From assembly GCA_038106445.1 (NCBI GenBank), contig JAYODU010000003.1, positions 324,482 to 388,481 on the forward strand: a DNA stretch of 64,000 nucleotides, read 5' to 3'. The position numbers and the translations under genes were made by a program. The first letter of the stretch is position 1. Every line of letters starts with the position of its first letter. The stretch comes from Pseudemcibacter sp038106445 (GTDB taxonomy: Bacteria > Pseudomonadota > Alphaproteobacteria > Sphingomonadales > Emcibacteraceae). Shown here piece by piece: positions 43,434 through 51,949 of the stretch. The notes beneath the pieces were generated by a model, which saw only the letters and a list, made by a program, of their open reading frames with translations, was not told where the DNA came from and did no database searches.

Positions 43434-44177
43434 TTACTTTTCGTCTTCTGTTTCCAGTGAAACACCAAGGCGGCGTGCCACTTCCTGATAGGCCTCAACC
43501 TCACCACCAAGATCACGGCGGAAACGGTCCTTATCCATTTTTTCGCGGGTTTTAAAATCCCAAAGCCGGCAATTATCGGGGCTAAATTCATCGGCAAGCA
43601 CAAGAAAATGTCCGTCCTCACCGTCGTTTAAGCGGCCAAATTCAATTTTAAAATCAATAAGTTCAAGACCAATACCGGCGAAAAGCCCACGCAGGAAATC
43701 ATTGATTTTTGATGTCATTTCCATCATTTCAATCAATTCTTCCTCGGTTGCGATATTAAGTACCAGGATATGATTTTCAGGAATTATAGGATCCCCGAGA
43801 TCATCATCTTTCAGTGAAAATTCAATGATCGGTCGCGCAAGGCGTGTGCCTTCCTCAATCCCGAATTTTTTGGACATGGTGCCCGCCGCCGTGTTTCTGA
43901 CGATCACTTCAAGCGGGATGATTTTAACTTCATGACAAAGCTGCTCACGGTCCGATAACCGCTCTATAAATGCGGTCGGGATTCCGATCTGGCTAAGCCG
44001 GGTCATGATCAGTTCGGTGATCTTGTTATTAATAATGCCTTTGCCGGCAATGGTGCCTTTTTTTACATTGTTAAATGCGGTGGCGTCGTCTTTGAAATAC
44101 TGGATGATTGTATCCGGCCGGTCACCCCTGTAAAGGATTTTGGCTTTGCCCTCATAGAGCTTTTCTTTATCTGACAT
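43434..44177 (-). CDS. purC: Phosphoribosylaminoimidazole-succinocarboxamide synthase
   Basis: The 247-residue SAICAR synthetase joins aspartate to CAIR. It has 'KLYEGKAKILYRGDRPDTIIQYFKDDATAFN', 'IPLEVIVRNTAAGTMSKKFGI' and 'GLELIDFKIEFGR...LVLADEFSPDNCRLWD', the ATP and metal sites of the family. It is the first gene of the purC-purS-purQ-purL-bolA-grxD run. The 208 bases upstream, shared with the divergent DUF1476 gene, should hold the promoter. I found no purine riboswitch there. Confidence 0.96.
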   Translation of the reverse strand: MSDKEKLYEGKAKILYRGDRPDTIIQYFKDDATAFNNVKKGTIAGKGIINNKITELIMTRLSQIGIPTAFIERLSDREQLCHEVKIIPLEVIVRNTAAGTMSKKFGIEEGTRLARPIIEFSLKDDDLGDPIIPENHILVLNIATEEELIEMMEMTSKINDFLRGLFAGIGLELIDFKIEFGRLNDGEDGHFLVLADEFSPDNCRLWDFKTREKMDKDRFRRDLGGEVEAYQEVARRLGVSLETEDEK

Positions 44178-44385
44178 TAAGCTTCCTTAAGTCTTTGAAG
44201 TAGCAGAATCATGCGCGCACAATCTAGCTTAAATGAATGTTTTATGAAAGCTAAAAAGAGGGTGAATTACCCCTTTAAATTTTTTTTTATCATATTATAT
44301 AAAAAACATGGAAATGATGCATAAAATGCCGTAAACAGGCAGGATGCGCTTATGAAAAATAACAGAATTTAAGGAGCTAGTATCC

Positions 44386-44709
44386 ATGACGCAGTTCGAT
44401 AATCGGGAAAAAGCCGCCGAAAATAAATTTTCCCATGATAAGGAACTAGAATTCAAGGCGACAGCCCGCCGTAACAAGCTTCTTGGTCAATGGGCCGCCG
44501 GTCTTATGGGTATGGACGGCGAAGCGGTAAATGCCTACGCCCGCGAAGTAATTGAATCAGATTTTGAAGAAACCGGTGACGATGATGTCTACCGCAAGGT
44601 TAAAGCAGACCTGGATAAAGCCGGTGCCAATCAATCCGAACATCATATCCGCCGTCAGATGGAAGACCTGCTGAACACCGCCATCGCGCAGATTAAATCA
44701 GAAATTTAA
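44386..44709 (+). CDS. DUF1476 protein, zeta-type inhibitor of the F1 ATPase
   Basis: The 107-residue protein matches the alphaproteobacterial zeta subunit: 'FDNREKAAENKFSHDKELEFKATARRNKLLGQWAA' and 'YAREVIESDFEETGDDDVYRKVKADL', then 'QIEDLL'-like helices near the end. In Paracoccus the N-terminal part inserts into F1 and blocks ATP hydrolysis. It is restricted mainly to alphaproteobacteria, so it also supports the taxonomic reading. It has its own terminator. Confidence 0.92.
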   Translation: MTQFDNREKAAENKFSHDKELEFKATARRNKLLGQWAAGLMGMDGEAVNAYAREVIESDFEETGDDDVYRKVKADLDKAGANQSEHHIRRQMEDLLNTAIAQIKSEI

Positions 44710-44733
44710 GAATTACAGTTTCAGAAATTTATG

Positions 44734-44763
44734 AGCCGCCAGCCAAAAGACTAGCGGCTTTTG
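44734..44763 (+). terminator. Terminator after the DUF1476 gene
   Basis: AGCCGC (44734-44739) pairs with GCGGCT (44754-44759) across a 14-base loop and is followed by TTTT. Confidence 0.65.
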
Positions 44764-44873
44764 AATGAGATGTTATTAATTGTAAAATATGTTCATTAGA
44801 ACGGAATTTGATTTTTCTTGATTTTTGTGCTATTTGTTTTTTATGGGACAAACATTTCGCATGGGGGACTATT

Positions 44874-45041
44874 GTGGAAAAATTTAAAAACATCATTCTT
44901 TGCTTTGTAATTTTTATCAATTTGCACCAATTTTCTTTAGCTCAAAACTTTGAAGATGCTGACGCATTCTTAAGCAGACAGGAACATCGGGTTAAGTTTT
45001 TACAAGAAATGGGGCATTTTCTTCAAAAGCATTTGAAGTAG
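44874..45041 (+). CDS. Small exported protein of 55 residues, unknown
   Basis: GTG at 44874 follows GGGGGAC at a good distance and opens a classic signal peptide, MEKFKNIILCFVIFINLHQFSLAQ, cut near residue 24. The mature part is only about 31 residues (NFEDADAFLSRQEHRVKFLQ...), charged and helical. A longer frame from 44808 would place the hydrophobic stretch internally, so I prefer the GTG. The function is unknown. It could also be the front of a larger exported protein that was truncated. Confidence 0.5.
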   Translation: MEKFKNIILCFVIFINLHQFSLAQNFEDADAFLSRQEHRVKFLQEMGHFLQKHLK

Positions 45042-45090
45042 TAATTTTAGTCTTATAAGGTAAATTCACAATCTTAGGTCAAGGGTGCCA

Positions 45091-46386
45091 TTATTCCCCA
45101 AAGACCCGTTTGAAAATTGTATCCACATGTTTGGTATGGTAACCAAGATCAAATTTATCATTAATTTCAGCGTCAGATAATTTTGCTGATACGTCGGGGT
45201 CGGCTTTAAGTTCTTCGGCAAAATTGGCACCGTGTTCCCACACCTTCATGGCGTTTCGTTGCACTAGACGGTATGCGTCTTCGCGGCTGACGCCGGCCTG
45301 GGTGAGGGCAAGAAGCACCCGCTGCGAATTATGAAGGCCGCCAAGTTTATCCATATTTTTAATCATATTGTCCGGATAAACCACAAGCTTATCCATTACC
45401 ATGGTCAGGCGCGCAAGCGCGAAATCAAGGGTTACGGTCGCATCCGGGCCGATCATACGCTCCACGGATGAATGGGAAATATCCCGTTCGTGCCAGAGGG
45501 CGACATTTTCCATTGCCGGGATCGCCATCCCGCGTACAAGGCGGGCAAGACCGGTCAGGTTTTCAGTGAGGATCGGGTTTCTTTTATGGGGCATGGCTGA
45601 TGAGCCCTTTTGCCCTTTTGAAAAGAATTCTTCCGCTTCAAGCACTTCTGTGCGTTGAAGGTGGCGAATTTCAACGGCCAGCCGTTCAATGGAACTTGCG
45701 ACAACACCAAGGGTCGCAAAAAACATGGCGTGGCGGTCACGCGGGATCACCTGCGTTGAAACGGGTTCCGCGGTAAGGCCCATGGCTTTTGCCACATGTT
45801 CTTCAACGCGCGGGTCGATATTGGCGAAGGTTCCAACCGCACCGGAAATAGCGCAGGTAGCAATTTCTTCGCGCGCATTTTTAAGACGGGCAAGGTTACG
45901 GTCAAATTCAGCATACGCTTCCGCCATTTTAAGGCCGAATGTCACCGGTTCCGCATGGATGCCGTGGCTGCGGCCGATGCAGACATCCATTTTATGTTCG
46001 TATGCACGGCGTTTCAGGACGGCAAGCAGTTCTTCAACATCTTCGATTAAAATATCGGCGGCTTTTACCAGTTGCACACTCAGACAGGTGTCAAGCACAT
46101 CCGATGATGTCATGCCCTGATGAACGAAGCGGCTGTCTTCACCGATATATTCCGCGAGGCTGGTAAGAAACGCAATCACATCATGTTTTACTTCTTTTTC
46201 GATCTCGTCAATGCGGTCAATGTCGAAGTTACCTTTTTCCCAGATTGTTTTAGCGCTTTCCTTCGGAATTACACCAAGTTCTGCAAGCGCATCACAGGCA
46301 TGGGCTTCAATTTCAAACCAGATTTGAAAACGGGATTGTGGTTCCCAGATGGAAGTCATTTTTTCGCGCGAATAACGTGGGATCAT
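45091..46386 (-). CDS. purB: Adenylosuccinate lyase
   Basis: The 431-residue enzyme of the fumarase superfamily acts twice in purine synthesis (SAICAR and adenylosuccinate cleavage). It has 'HDVIAFLTSLAEYIG' with a catalytic histidine, 'RFVHQGMTSSDVLDTCLSVQL', 'IGRSHGIHAEPVTFGLK' and the signature loop 'KGQKGSSAMPHKRNPILTENLTGLAR'. Length fits the shorter bacterial type. It is transcribed leftward on its own, separated from purC by the DUF1476 gene. Confidence 0.96.
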   Translation of the reverse strand: MIPRYSREKMTSIWEPQSRFQIWFEIEAHACDALAELGVIPKESAKTIWEKGNFDIDRIDEIEKEVKHDVIAFLTSLAEYIGEDSRFVHQGMTSSDVLDTCLSVQLVKAADILIEDVEELLAVLKRRAYEHKMDVCIGRSHGIHAEPVTFGLKMAEAYAEFDRNLARLKNAREEIATCAISGAVGTFANIDPRVEEHVAKAMGLTAEPVSTQVIPRDRHAMFFATLGVVASSIERLAVEIRHLQRTEVLEAEEFFSKGQKGSSAMPHKRNPILTENLTGLARLVRGMAIPAMENVALWHERDISHSSVERMIGPDATVTLDFALARLTMVMDKLVVYPDNMIKNMDKLGGLHNSQRVLLALTQAGVSREDAYRLVQRNAMKVWEHGANFAEELKADPDVSAKLSDAEINDKFDLGYHTKHVDTIFKRVFGE

Positions 46387-46576
46387 CTTGTTTTTTCCGT
46401 GTGATTTTCTTAAGTCAAACTATGCGACAGGCTTTAGCATGCCAGGGTAAGGGGGGCAAGTTTAAAAGTTTGCCAAATTTAAAGTAAGCAACTGTCAGAT
46501 TGATATAATGTTATTATATAGCAGTTGTGTTGTTGCTTTTATAATTCAGCACACCTATTATTACATAAGCAATATC

Positions 46577-46699
46577 AATTGGGACGAACGTAGCTATAAA
46601 GCATATTCGTCACTTGTTGTGCCCTTTTCCGATGACGGGAACCGCGTAACCCTTGCCATGGGTTGCCATCATACCCTGTCAATTAACAAACATGATTAA
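46577..46699 (+). pseudogene. PAS-domain protein, C-terminal remnant
   Basis: The end of a frame opening at 46508 reads NWDERSYKAYSSLVVPFSDD, then GNRVTLAMGCHHTLSINKHD and a stop. The pattern 'Y..L..P.SDDG..V...MG' is seen at the end of alphaproteobacterial single-PAS proteins (PF07310 type). The first 20 codons look unrelated (an IIQHTYYYISN-like hydrophobic stretch). About 40 residues remain, so it is probably a decayed gene tail. It fills most of the 309-base gap between purB and the Lrp-type gene. Confidence 0.4.
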
Positions 46700-47181
46700 A
46701 GCCCGAAGGGGATATCATTTTTCTTGGTGACGGTTCGAAGACTGAAATTTGATTTGATCTGAGAAACACCGGGCAGGGCAGTCAGCACTTCCATGTGAAG
46801 TTTTTCATAATCCGATGCATCGGATACAATGACCCTTAGCATATAATCCGCATCGCCGCTCATCAGATAGCATTCCATAATTTGCGGGCATTCACGGACG
46901 ATTCTTTCAAATTCGGTCAGCAGTTCACGGGTTTGTTTTTCAACGGTGATCTGGACAAATACATTATCGGGAAAGCCCGCAGCGCGCTGGTCCATAACCG
47001 CGACATATCCTTCGATCACCCGCTGATTTTCCAGCACTTTTACGCGCCGCAGGCAGGCGGACTGCGATAATCCAACACGGTCGGCCAGATCAGCATTGCT
47101 GATCCTGCCATCATTTTGCAGGTTTTCAATAATCGCAAGATCAATCTTGTCTAACTTTAAATTTTGAAATTTATGTCTCAT
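46696..47181 (-). CDS. Lrp/AsnC family transcriptional regulator
   Basis: The 161-residue regulator has the N-terminal helix-turn-helix 'LDKIDLAIIENLQNDGRISNADLADRVGLSQSACLRRVKVLENQRVIEGY' and the C-terminal RAM domain with 'VECPQIMECYLMSGDADYMLRVIVSDASDYEKL'. Such RAM domains bind amino acids and assemble octamers. I choose ATG 47181 because the longer frame from 47217 adds a non-conserved hydrophobic stretch. It is divergent from ald, so it most likely controls ald in response to alanine, as AldR/AlaR-type proteins do. That role is inference. Confidence 0.88.
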   Translation of the reverse strand: MRHKFQNLKLDKIDLAIIENLQNDGRISNADLADRVGLSQSACLRRVKVLENQRVIEGYVAVMDQRAAGFPDNVFVQITVEKQTRELLTEFERIVRECPQIMECYLMSGDADYMLRVIVSDASDYEKLHMEVLTALPGVSQIKSNFSLRTVTKKNDIPFGL

Positions 47182-47309
47182 AAATGCATATATACGCAAT
47201 AATATGCGAAAAAACAAGCTTTTTGCCGCAAAGAAAGCAAGGACATGTTTTATTATCTAAAGTATAATCGCGCCCAATTGATTCACAATCTTACCAAGGG
47301 AAAAGAAGA

Positions 47310-48416
47310 ATGATTATTGGTTGCCCCAAAGAAATTAAAGTACATGAGTATCGTGTCGGTCTTACGCCTTCAAGCGCGTCTGAACTTATCCATCATGGTC
47401 ATGACGTTATAATTGAAACAAATACCGGTGCCGGGATCGGTATCAGTGATGCTGATTACGAAGCCGTTGGCTGCCGTATTATACGCAGCGCCGGAAAAGT
47501 TTTTTCCGAAGCAGAAATGATTGTTAAAGTAAAAGAACCACAGCTTAATGAATGCGCAATGTTAAAACCGCATCATCTTCTTTTTACATATCTGCATCTG
47601 GCGGCCGATAAGCCACAAACAGAAGCCTTGATGGCGTCCGGCTGTACGGCAATTGCCTATGAAACAGTGACAGCGAATGATGGTTCGCTTCCGCTTCTTG
47701 CACCGATGAGCGAAGTTGCCGGACGTATGTCTATTCAAGCGGGCGCCCATGCGCTTGAAAAAGCGGCAGGTGGCCGCGGTATTCTTCTTAGTGGTGTACC
47801 CGGTGTTGCCCCGGCGAAGGTTGTTATCATTGGTGGCGGTGTATCAGGAATGAATGCAGCGGAAATGGCCGTGGGACTTGGTGCTGATGTAACCATTTTT
47901 GACCGAAACATAAAACAGATGCGTAATCTTGATCAGCGTTTTCGCGGTACTGTAAAGACCGTTTATTCAACCGCACATGCCCTTGAGCAGGCAGTGCTTG
48001 AAGCGGATCTTGTTGTCGGTGCGGTACTGGTGGCGGGTGCTGCGGCGCCAAAACTTGTTTCTGCTGAAACCGCGAAGAAAATGAAAGACGGTGCCGTGCT
48101 TGTGGATATCTCCATCGATCAGGGCGGATGCTTTGAAAATTCACGTCCAACCACACATAGTGATCCGACATTTGTGATTGATGGTATTGTTTATTACTGC
48201 GTCGCGAACATGCCGGGTGCGGTTGCCCATACATCAACATATGCGCTGAATAATGCAACACTTCCATTTGCAGTGGCACTTGCCAATAAAGGCTGGAAAA
48301 AAGCCTGTCAGGATGATCCGCATCTAGCCAACGGTATCAATATTCAGGGTGGAAATGTAACATTCGAAGCGGTGGCAAAAGACCTTAACCTGCCGTATGT
48401 GCCTGCTGCACTTTAA
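47310..48416 (+). CDS. ald: Alanine dehydrogenase
   Basis: The 368-residue enzyme reversibly deaminates L-alanine to pyruvate with NAD. It begins MIIGCPKEIKVHEYRVGLTP with the substrate arginine and has 'MIVKVKEPQLNE' with the catalytic lysine and 'LLFTYLHLAADK' with the histidine. The NAD fold is 'KVVIIGGGVSGMNAAEMAVGLGADVTIFDRN'. Length matches the family. The divergent Lrp-type gene shares its 128-base promoter region. A strong terminator follows. Confidence 0.95.
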   Translation: MIIGCPKEIKVHEYRVGLTPSSASELIHHGHDVIIETNTGAGIGISDADYEAVGCRIIRSAGKVFSEAEMIVKVKEPQLNECAMLKPHHLLFTYLHLAADKPQTEALMASGCTAIAYETVTANDGSLPLLAPMSEVAGRMSIQAGAHALEKAAGGRGILLSGVPGVAPAKVVIIGGGVSGMNAAEMAVGLGADVTIFDRNIKQMRNLDQRFRGTVKTVYSTAHALEQAVLEADLVVGAVLVAGAAAPKLVSAETAKKMKDGAVLVDISIDQGGCFENSRPTTHSDPTFVIDGIVYYCVANMPGAVAHTSTYALNNATLPFAVALANKGWKKACQDDPHLANGINIQGGNVTFEAVAKDLNLPYVPAAL

Positions 48417-48440
48417 ATATTTAGAAAATAATTTTTTTGA

Positions 48441-48472
48441 GGAAGGGCTGTTTGGCCCTTCCTTTTTTTTTT
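48441..48472 (+). terminator. Terminator after ald
   Basis: GGAAGGGC and GCCCTTCC enclose a 6-base loop and are followed by a run of ten T residues. Confidence 0.92.
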
Positions 48473-48517
48473 GAAAGGCTTTAGATTTAGGAAACACAAT
48501 CTAGGATACCTATATAA

Positions 48518-50815
48518 ATGGATGATAATTTTAAAGAAACATCCCTTCGTTACCATCAAGAACCTACTGCCGGTAAATTGGCAATTATCCCTACAAAACC
48601 GCTTGCGAACCAGCGTGATCTTGCGCGGGCTTATTCGCCGGGTGTTGCATATGCCTGTGAAGCGATCGTGGAAGATCCGAATACGGCTGCTGATCTGACT
48701 ATTCGCGGAAACCTTGTTGGTGTCGTGACAAATGGTTCTGCCGTCCTGGGGCTTGGGAATATCGGGCCGCTTGCGTCCAAACCGGTGATGGAAGGGAAAG
48801 CCGTCCTTTTTAAAAAGTTCGCGGGGATCAATGTTTTTGATATTGAAATAGCGCAGAATGACCCTGAAAAACTTATTGATACCATTGCCGCGCTTGAGCC
48901 CACTTTTGGGGCAATAAATCTGGAAGATATCAAGGCGCCGGAATGTTTTGTAGTTGAAAAAGCCCTTCGGGAACGGATGAATATTCCGGTTTTTCATGAT
49001 GATCAGCACGGAACCGCTATTGTGGCCGGTGCAGCAATTTCAAACGGACTGCGTGTTGTCGGAAAAAATTTTGAAGACATCAAACTGGTTTCCACCGGTG
49101 GTGGGGCAGCTTCGCTTGCCTGTCTTGATTTGCTGGTAACCCTTGGTGTCAGGCAGGAAAATATAACCCTGGTTGATATTGAAGGTGTTGTCTATAAGGG
49201 CCGCAAAAAAGATATGAATGAATATAAGGACCGTTATGCCCGCGATACGAAGAAGCGCACCCTTGATGATGCGATTGAAGGGGCGGATGTGTTTCTTGGT
49301 CTTTCCGCACCGGGAATTTTAAAACCTGACATGGTAAAGAAAATGGCCGATAAGCCCTTTATTCTTGCGCTGGCCAATCCGACACCGGAAATCACACCGG
49401 AAGAAGCAAAAAAAGCCCGCCCCGATGCAGTGATTGCAACGGGAAGATCCGATTATCCAAATCAGGTTAATAATGTGCTTTGTTTTCCATTTTTATTTCG
49501 TGGTGCGCTTGATGTTGGTGCAACGGATATAAATGATGAAATGAAAAAAGCGTGTGTCTGGGCGATTGCCGATCTGGCGTACCGTGAAAGTTCGGAAGAA
49601 GTCGCCGGTGCCTATAAAGGGGAAGATCTGAAATTCGGCCCGGATTATATTATTCCCAAACCGTTTGATCCGCGCCTGATACTTGAGGTCGCGCCTGCGG
49701 TTGCCGAAGCGGCAATGAAAAGCGGTGTGGCGACCAGACCGATCAAGGATATGCAGGCATACCGCGAAAAGATTGGAAATTTCCTCTTTAAATCCAATAT
49801 GCTTATGCAGCCGATCCTTGAAGATGCAAAAAAGAATCCTAAACGTGTTATTTATGCAGAAGGTGAAGAAGAAAATGTTCTTCGTGCGGTGCAGGCAGCG
49901 ATTGATGAAGGAATGATAGAAGCCTGTCTTGTCGGAAGACCGGAAGTTATCGAAAGCAGGATTGAAAAACTGGGACTTCGCCTCAAGGAAGGAACAGACT
50001 ATCAAGTGATTAACCCGCAAAAGGATGATCGCTTTTACGAATTCTATAAAGCCTATCACAAGATTGTTGGACGCAAGGGTGTTTCAAAAGAAGCAGCAAA
50101 AACTATTGTGCGGACTAATACAACCGTAATTGCAGCCATGGCGGTGAAGCTTGGTTATCATGATGCAATGATTTGCGGTACATACGGTCGTTTTGATTTT
50201 CACATTCGTTATATTATCGATATTATCGGGCGTAAAAATATCAATCAGAAAATATCAACACTTAGTGTACTTATTTTGCCGCAACGTACTTTATTTATTG
50301 CGGATGCCTTTATGGATGTTGATCCGACTATGGAACAGATTGTTGAAAGTACGCTTGCTGCCGCAAAACAAATTGAACTGTTTGGTATAAAACCAAAAGT
50401 AGCGCTCTTAAGCCATTCAAATTTTGGATCCTCTCGGGCACCTTCGGCCATAAAAATGGGTAAAGCGGTTAAAATACTTAGGGAACGTGCTCCTGGTCTG
50501 GAAGTTGATGGTGAAATGCATGCGGATGCGGCCTTAAATGAAAGTCTTCGTGAACGCATGATAAGGGATTGTGCCTTAAAGGGGTCCGCTAATCTGCTTA
50601 TCTTTCCGTCACTTGATGCGGCAAACAGTGCACTTGGGCTGGTAAAAAGTGTGGAACAGGGCCTCCTTGTCGGTCCGATATTGCTAGGAGCTGCGCTTCC
50701 GGTTCATATCGTTCCACCGGGGGTTAGCGCACGTGGTATTTTGAATATGACGGCGATTGCGGTTAAAGATGCACAAAATCTTGAAAAGGAACGGGCTCAC
50801 CAATGGCCCCTATAG
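48518..50815 (+). CDS. maeB: NADP-dependent malic enzyme with phosphotransacetylase-like domain
   Basis: The 765-residue protein decarboxylates malate to pyruvate. The N-terminal malic enzyme part (about 1-430) has 'LANQRDLARAYSPGVAYAC', 'FDDQHGTAIVAGAA'-type metal residues (PVFHDDQHGTAIVAGAAISN) and the nucleotide fold 'KLVSTGGGAASLACLDLL'. The C-terminal half (about 430-765) resembles phosphotransacetylase, with 'VIYAEGEEENVLRAVQAAIDEG' and 'LIFPSLDAANSALGLVKSV'. In this MaeB class it has a regulatory role, sensing acetyl-CoA. Its last 53 bases overlap the end of a convergent small membrane protein gene. Confidence 0.95.
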   Translation: MDDNFKETSLRYHQEPTAGKLAIIPTKPLANQRDLARAYSPGVAYACEAIVEDPNTAADLTIRGNLVGVVTNGSAVLGLGNIGPLASKPVMEGKAVLFKKFAGINVFDIEIAQNDPEKLIDTIAALEPTFGAINLEDIKAPECFVVEKALRERMNIPVFHDDQHGTAIVAGAAISNGLRVVGKNFEDIKLVSTGGGAASLACLDLLVTLGVRQENITLVDIEGVVYKGRKKDMNEYKDRYARDTKKRTLDDAIEGADVFLGLSAPGILKPDMVKKMADKPFILALANPTPEITPEEAKKARPDAVIATGRSDYPNQVNNVLCFPFLFRGALDVGATDINDEMKKACVWAIADLAYRESSEEVAGAYKGEDLKFGPDYIIPKPFDPRLILEVAPAVAEAAMKSGVATRPIKDMQAYREKIGNFLFKSNMLMQPILEDAKKNPKRVIYAEGEEENVLRAVQAAIDEGMIEACLVGRPEVIESRIEKLGLRLKEGTDYQVINPQKDDRFYEFYKAYHKIVGRKGVSKEAAKTIVRTNTTVIAAMAVKLGYHDAMICGTYGRFDFHIRYIIDIIGRKNINQKISTLSVLILPQRTLFIADAFMDVDPTMEQIVESTLAAAKQIELFGIKPKVALLSHSNFGSSRAPSAIKMGKAVKILRERAPGLEVDGEMHADAALNESLRERMIRDCALKGSANLLIFPSLDAANSALGLVKSVEQGLLVGPILLGAALPVHIVPPGVSARGILNMTAIAVKDAQNLEKERAHQWPL

Positions 50816-51029
50816 TAGGGGGTCGCTGACCTGGTGTGCCATTCGGACTATTCAATGTAAAAAGATGGTTTATCAGCGCAAGCGCCATAATGATGCATAA
50901 GAATATCACTGCCATCCAGGGGACAGTCCAGGCTTTTCCAATTTCCTTTGGTCTTTTTGATTTATAATAGGAAAAAGCAATCAAAGCAAAAGTGGCCAGC
51001 AGTGCTGCAATGGTCATTTCAGAGTTCAT
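50763..51029 (-). CDS. Small two-helix membrane protein, unknown
   Basis: The 88-residue product has two hydrophobic helices (about residues 5-22 and 34-56), the second after 'GKAWTVPWMAVIFLCIIMALALINHLF'. A proline- and glycine-rich tail follows (NSPNGTPGQRPPTIGAIGEPVPF). The stop lies inside the maeB end, giving a 53-base tail-to-tail overlap. I do not recognise a family. The membrane topology and coding-like codon use support a real gene. Confidence 0.6.
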   Translation of the reverse strand: MNSEMTIAALLATFALIAFSYYKSKRPKEIGKAWTVPWMAVIFLCIIMALALINHLFTLNSPNGTPGQRPPTIGAIGEPVPFQDFVHL

Positions 51030-51053
51030 TTAGGTGATATAACGACTTACTGG

Positions 51054-51551
51054 TCAGTTGGCAATCGTGCGGGAAACAACCATATAATAATCCCCTGTTT
51101 GCCAGGTTTTGCCATTATCAAGTGATATATCCGACTTCATTTCGAAACTGTTTTCCTTAATATTGAAGTATGTTTCACGGTTTAAAAAATCGCCGCGACT
51201 TTCATTATGACCATTTATAATGACTTGTACTATTTCGCCGATACGTCTTGCTGTGGTTTTGCGCCAGGCACCATTTGCATATATGTTTTGCCCGGTCCAG
51301 CTTTCCGTTTTTTGGTCATAAAATCTTATTTCCGCACCTGTTGCAGAGGGGCCGCGCCATTCCTGCATCACAGCATGGCCGTCTATGATCCAGTGATTAT
51401 GCCATTTTGCTTGGTAAATATCCTGATCAGGTGTGCCTTCTTTCCATGTTATAACAACATCCCAGTCACCAATTAGGAAATCAAAGGCTTCTCCTTTGCC
51501 AATTAAGGCGGGATTACGGGTAAGGATCTGACTATCAGGATTTGGTTGATA
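51054..51551 (-). pseudogene. DUF1579-like protein, 5'-truncated
   Basis: The frame reads, from about 51551 leftward, QPNPDSQILTRNPALIGKGE, 'AFDFLIGDWDVVITWKEGTP', 'AKWHNHWIIDGHAVMQEWRGP' and 'GAEIRFYDQKTESWTG' to a stop at 51054. 'FDFLIGDWDV' and 'IDG.AV..EW' are marks of DUF1579/lipocalin-like proteins. No ATG, GTG or TTG lies ahead of the domain start. The first usable start is the GTG at 51371, which would lose the first strands. The 5' end is therefore missing or uses a very rare start. It meets a headless DUF1499 gene pointing the other way. Confidence 0.55.
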
Positions 51552-51555
51552 TAAA

Positions 51556-51876
51556 ATGGGATTATTTCTGATTTCCTGGGTAAAACCTATCTTAACAGAC
51601 CTGAATGAGAATGAGGCTTATGCCCGCGCTATTAAAATTGCGAAAGACCTTGGCTGGAAAGTTATAGGTGAAGACCCTTCAAAAGGAAGATTTGAAGCAA
51701 CGGATTATACAAAATGGTTTCATTTTCATGATGATCTGGTTGTAAGGATTTCATCCAATGAGGACGGCAGCCGCGTGGATATTAGAAGTCTTTCCCGCGT
51801 GGGGGGCACAGACCATGGTTTGGGTGCTATCAGAATTATGAAATTTATCAAAGCATTTAACGCGGAACAAAATTAA
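51556..51876 (+). pseudogene. DUF1499 protein, C-terminal part
   Basis: From about codon 10 the frame reads KPILTDLNENEAYARAIKIA, 'KDLGWKVIGEDPSKGRFEAT', 'DYTKWFHFHDDLVVRISSNE' and 'GSRVDIRSLSRVGGTDHGLGAIRIMKF'. This is the DUF1499 domain ('A..A...GW.I...D...GR.EAT....WF.F.DD..VR......GS.VD.RS.SR.G..D.G'). Intact relatives have an N-terminal membrane region and a 'YP...PL' lead, both missing here. The first nine codons (MGLFLISWV) look like adjoining sequence that happens to supply an ATG. A stop stands two codons upstream. A 106-residue soluble protein could still be made. Confidence 0.6.
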
Positions 51877-51949
51877 ATTAGTGCCTTTTTTTCTGTTGAA
51901 AAATAACTTATAAGGCTGATTACCCAGGACCCGAACCAGAGACCGGAAA

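Noticed and set aside
44230..44300. Hairpin GGGTGAATTACCC with a following T-run upstream of the DUF1476 gene
   Set aside because: It points rightward in a divergent promoter region with no gene to terminate, and the stem has an unpaired base. A small RNA is conceivable but unsupported.
48413..49009. A 198-codon minus-strand frame across the start of maeB
   Set aside because: It covers the ald terminator and the maeB N terminus, is rich in lysine and phenylalanine without a domain, and the maeB frame is certain.
49493..50059. A 188-codon minus-strand frame inside maeB
   Set aside because: It is antisense to well-conserved malic enzyme and phosphotransacetylase-like sequence, with no independent support.
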